A DNA stretch of 64,000 nt from Flavobacterium kayseriense. Lineage in GTDB: Bacteria; Bacteroidota; Bacteroidia; Flavobacteriales; Flavobacteriaceae. The stretch spans positions 1 to 64,000 of the forward strand of contig NZ_JACRUI010000002.1 in the NCBI RefSeq assembly GCF_014305095.1, in the 5' to 3' direction. The position numbers and the translations under genes were made by a program. Position 1 is the stretch's first letter. The number at the start of each line of letters is the position of its first letter. This document shows positions 61,880 to 64,000 of the stretch, one piece after another. The notes beneath the pieces are model-generated. The model was not told the origin of the DNA. It searched no databases and saw nothing but the letters and a program-made list of their open reading frames with translations.

Positions 61880-62872
61880 ATGAAAAATATATTAAATAGA
61901 TTGATTAATCACGAAACTTTATCTAAGGACGAAGCGAAGGATGTGTTAGTTAATATCTCTAACGGCAGTTACAATAGTAGCCAAATTGCTTCATTCTTGA
62001 CCGTTTACATGATGCGCAGCGTAACTATAGACGAACTTGCTGGATTTCGTGAGGCTTTGCTAGAGTTATGTATTCGTGTCGATTTATCTGGTTACAACAC
62101 CATTGACTTATGTGGAACTGGTGGTGACGGTAAGGACACTTTTAATATTTCGACCCTAGCATCATTTGTAGCCGCTGGAGCAGGAATAAAAGTTGCAAAA
62201 CATGGTAATTATGGGGTATCATCAATATCTGGTTCTAGTAACGTGATGGAAAAGCTAGGGATCAAGTTCAGTAACGACAATGATTTTTTAGAAAAATCGA
62301 TGGATAAAGCAGGAATAGCAATCCTGCATGCACCTCTGTTTCATCCTGCCATGAAAAATGTAGGACCAATTAGAAAAGAGCTTGCTGTAAAAACTTTTTT
62401 TAACATGTTAGGCCCTATGGTCAATCCGTCGTTTCCACAAAACCAATTAGTTGGTGTTTTCAATCTAGAATTAGCTCGTATGTACGCCTACTTATATCAG
62501 GACACAACAACAAATTATACAATTTTACACTCCTTGGATGGTTACGACGAAGTATCACTCACCTGCCCTACTAGAATTATTACTCCTAAAATGGAAGGCA
62601 TGCTAAACCCTGAAAACTTTGGTGTAAAACTATTAAAGCAAAACGAAATTGAGGGCGGAACTACCATTGAAGAGTCGGCACAATTATTCACTACTATTAT
62701 CTCTGGTAAAGGAACTGAAGCGCAAAATAGCGTCGTATGTGCTAACGCAGGTATGGCGATCGCAACTGTAAATGGCTGTTCACCTATAGAAGGATTTGAA
62801 TTAGCACATGAAAGTTTATTGTCCGGAAAAGGATTAAAAACTTTGCAAATAGTTCAAGCTTTGAGTAAATAA
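61880..62872 (+). CDS. trpD: Anthranilate phosphoribosyltransferase
   Basis: TrpD transfers phosphoribose from PRPP to anthranilate. The 330-residue protein has the PRPP/anthranilate signature TIDLCGTGGDGKDTFNISTLASFVAAGAG, KHGNYGVSSISGSSNVMEKLGI and HPAMKNVGPIRKELAVKTFFNMLGPMVNP. I use the ATG at 61880 (MKNILNRLINHETLS), which matches the usual family start. The frame is open 16 codons further to an ATG at 61832, but that stretch is not family-like. It is not fused to trpG. Confidence 0.95.
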   Translation: MKNILNRLINHETLSKDEAKDVLVNISNGSYNSSQIASFLTVYMMRSVTIDELAGFREALLELCIRVDLSGYNTIDLCGTGGDGKDTFNISTLASFVAAGAGIKVAKHGNYGVSSISGSSNVMEKLGIKFSNDNDFLEKSMDKAGIAILHAPLFHPAMKNVGPIRKELAVKTFFNMLGPMVNPSFPQNQLVGVFNLELARMYAYLYQDTTTNYTILHSLDGYDEVSLTCPTRIITPKMEGMLNPENFGVKLLKQNEIEGGTTIEESAQLFTTIISGKGTEAQNSVVCANAGMAIATVNGCSPIEGFELAHESLLSGKGLKTLQIVQALSK

Positions 62873-62911
62873 AAAAATAAAGAGATCAATTTCACTATTT
62901 AAACCAAAAAA

Positions 62912-63691
62912 ATGAATATTCTAGATAAAATTATATTTGATAAAAAAAGAGAAGTCATTCTTAAAAAGTCCATAATTCCCGTTTCACAATTAGAGGCTTC
63001 TGTTTTTTTTGAGAAAGAAACAATTTCATTAAGTACCAATTTAAAAAACAGTAGTACTGGAATTATTGCTGAGCACAAAAGACGTTCTCCTTCTAAAGCA
63101 GAAATCAATTACGGTTTCACTGTTGAAGAGGTTGTAAAAGGATACGAATTAGCAGGTGCTTGCGGTATTTCTGTCTTAACAGATGGTAAATATTTTGGCG
63201 GTTCACTAGACGATTTACTATTGGCAAGAGCCGCTGTAAATATTCCGCTATTACGAAAAGAATTTATTGTAGATGAATACCAAATTCTAGAAGCAAAAGC
63301 GCATGGAGCTGATTTAATATTACTGATCGCTGCTGTTTTAACTCGAGAAGAAATTAAATCTTTGTCTCAATTTGCTAAAAACTTAGATCTTGAAGTATTA
63401 TTAGAGGTTCACAATCTAGAAGAACTAGAAAAATCGGTTATGCCCACCTTAGATATGATTGGCGTAAACAATAGAAACTTAAAAACGTTTGAGGTTAGTT
63501 TAGATTTCAGTAAGAAATTGGCTAGTCAAATTCCTACTGATTTCGTGAAGGTTTCAGAAAGTGGCATCAGCTCGATTGAAGCAATTAATGAGCTAAAACC
63601 ATACGGTTATAAAGGGTTTCTGATAGGTGAGAATTTCATGAAAACAGATAATGCTGGAAAAGCAGCTACCGATTTTATTTCACAGCTATAA
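62912..63691 (+). CDS. trpC: Indole-3-glycerol-phosphate synthase
   Basis: TrpC closes the indole ring from carboxyphenylamino-deoxyribulose phosphate. The 259-residue TIM barrel shows IIAEHKRRSPSKAEIN (with the essential Lys and Pro-Ser-Lys), SVLTDGKYFGGS, PLLRKEFIVDEYQI, ADLILLIAAVL, LLEVHNLEE, IGVNNRNLKTF and SESGISS. All catalytic positions that I know are kept. It is a single-function protein, not fused to trpF. It lies 39 bases after trpD and 38 before trpF. Confidence 0.96.
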   Translation: MNILDKIIFDKKREVILKKSIIPVSQLEASVFFEKETISLSTNLKNSSTGIIAEHKRRSPSKAEINYGFTVEEVVKGYELAGACGISVLTDGKYFGGSLDDLLLARAAVNIPLLRKEFIVDEYQILEAKAHGADLILLIAAVLTREEIKSLSQFAKNLDLEVLLEVHNLEELEKSVMPTLDMIGVNNRNLKTFEVSLDFSKKLASQIPTDFVKVSESGISSIEAINELKPYGYKGFLIGENFMKTDNAGKAATDFISQL

Positions 63692-63729
63692 ATGCAAACG
63701 AAAGGCAATAAAAATTAAAACCCAGTATT

Positions 63730-64000
63730 ATGAAACTCAAAATTTGTGGCATGAAGTATCCTGAAAATATTCTCGAAGTAGCATCGCTACAACCAGACTA
63801 CATGGGATTTATATTTTGGGAAAAATCGTCTCGATATTTTGATGGGCAAATTCCAGATTTACCAAAATCAATAAAAAAAACAGGTGTTTTTGTTAATGAA
63901 TCGCTTGCGATTATTATTGAAAAAATAATTAAAAATAATTTACAAGCAGTACAGCTACATGGTAAAGAATCTGAAGATTTTTGCTTAAATTTGAAGAGTG
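63730..64000 (+). CDS. trpF: Phosphoribosylanthranilate isomerase, 5' part
   Basis: A frame opens with ATG at 63730 and runs off the right edge (about 90 codons seen). It starts MKLKICGMKYPENI and continues with PDYMGFIFWEKSSRYF, GVFVNES and LQAVQLHGKES. These are the KICG(M/I)-x-GFIF-x-SxR and QLHG signatures of TrpF, which isomerises phosphoribosylanthranilate. The catalytic Cys is in KICGMK. The gene is truncated only by the window. trpB and trpA are expected downstream. Confidence 0.95.
   Translation, partial: MKLKICGMKYPENILEVASLQPDYMGFIFWEKSSRYFDGQIPDLPKSIKKTGVFVNESLAIIIEKIIKNNLQAVQLHGKESEDFCLNLKS

Overview
This window reads as a piece of chromosome from a Flavobacterium-like member of the Bacteroidota. 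The DNA is AT-rich. Many genes are preceded by the Bacteroidetes -7 promoter box TAnnTTTG rather than an E. coli-type -10. There is a SusC/SusD polysaccharide-utilisation locus, a YfhO/DUF4834 pair, a cysteate- or serine-type acyltransferase, and several small proteins typical of this family. No rRNA, tRNA, CRISPR array, insertion sequence or phage module is visible.

Layout. 1-1197 is gene-free: a strong leftward promoter firing out of the window, about three decayed copies of a ~200 bp repeat, and one copy of a conserved hairpin element that recurs at 2944-3040. 1.2-5.3 kb holds a small membrane protein, msrA, a LolD-type ATPase, a TIGR02757 protein and a DEAD-box helicase. 5.35-12.2 kb holds a secreted lactonase, an operon (vWA membrane protein, dihydroorotase homologue without its metal histidines, Tic20/DUF4870-like protein, esterase), a membrane-anchored protein and a metallo-beta-lactamase-fold enzyme. 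12.3-15.4 kb holds a conserved unknown protein followed by a translationally coupled pair: a putative LAS/M15-like zinc peptidase and a lipoprotein, which looks like an effector/immunity pair. 15.5-17.7 kb holds bcp, an endonuclease III lacking the FeS cysteines, a 47-residue protein and an ECF sigma factor.

17.9-32.05 kb is one leftward beta-glucan (probably laminarin) utilisation locus. It contains SusC, SusD, a surface glycan-binding lipoprotein with a duplicated domain, a PKD-GH16 lipoprotein, a GH3 glucosidase and a second GH16. A membrane-spanning beta-propeller sensor ending in a LuxR-type HTH lies upstream. Lipoprotein signals suggest surface cleavage, SusCD import and periplasmic completion. 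32.2-48.3 kb holds uvrA, a leftward envelope/glycan block (flippase, glycosyltransferase, YfhO, DUF4834), an outer-membrane transporter-like protein, a GNAT protein, a sphingolipid/sulfonolipid-type acyltransferase, a NYN-LOTUS protein and a 7TMR-DISM hybrid kinase.

48.7-59.5 kb holds rdgB, a cold-shock-type DEAD-box helicase with an RGG-like tail, two secreted proteins, a tiny Lys-rich protein, a 1372-residue multi-PAS hybrid kinase, and a MarR-nitroreductase-YceI operon whose promoter carries two matching palindromes. The window ends in the trp operon (trpE, G, D, C and the start of trpF). It is preceded by a consensus promoter, an almost leaderless 18-codon leader peptide with three consecutive Trp codons and an attenuator hairpin. 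Starts were moved inward for msrA, the lactonase, the dihydroorotase homologue, SusC, uvrA, the 49.5 kb helicase, the 52.4 kb protein, trpE and trpD where promoter position or family N-termini argued for it.
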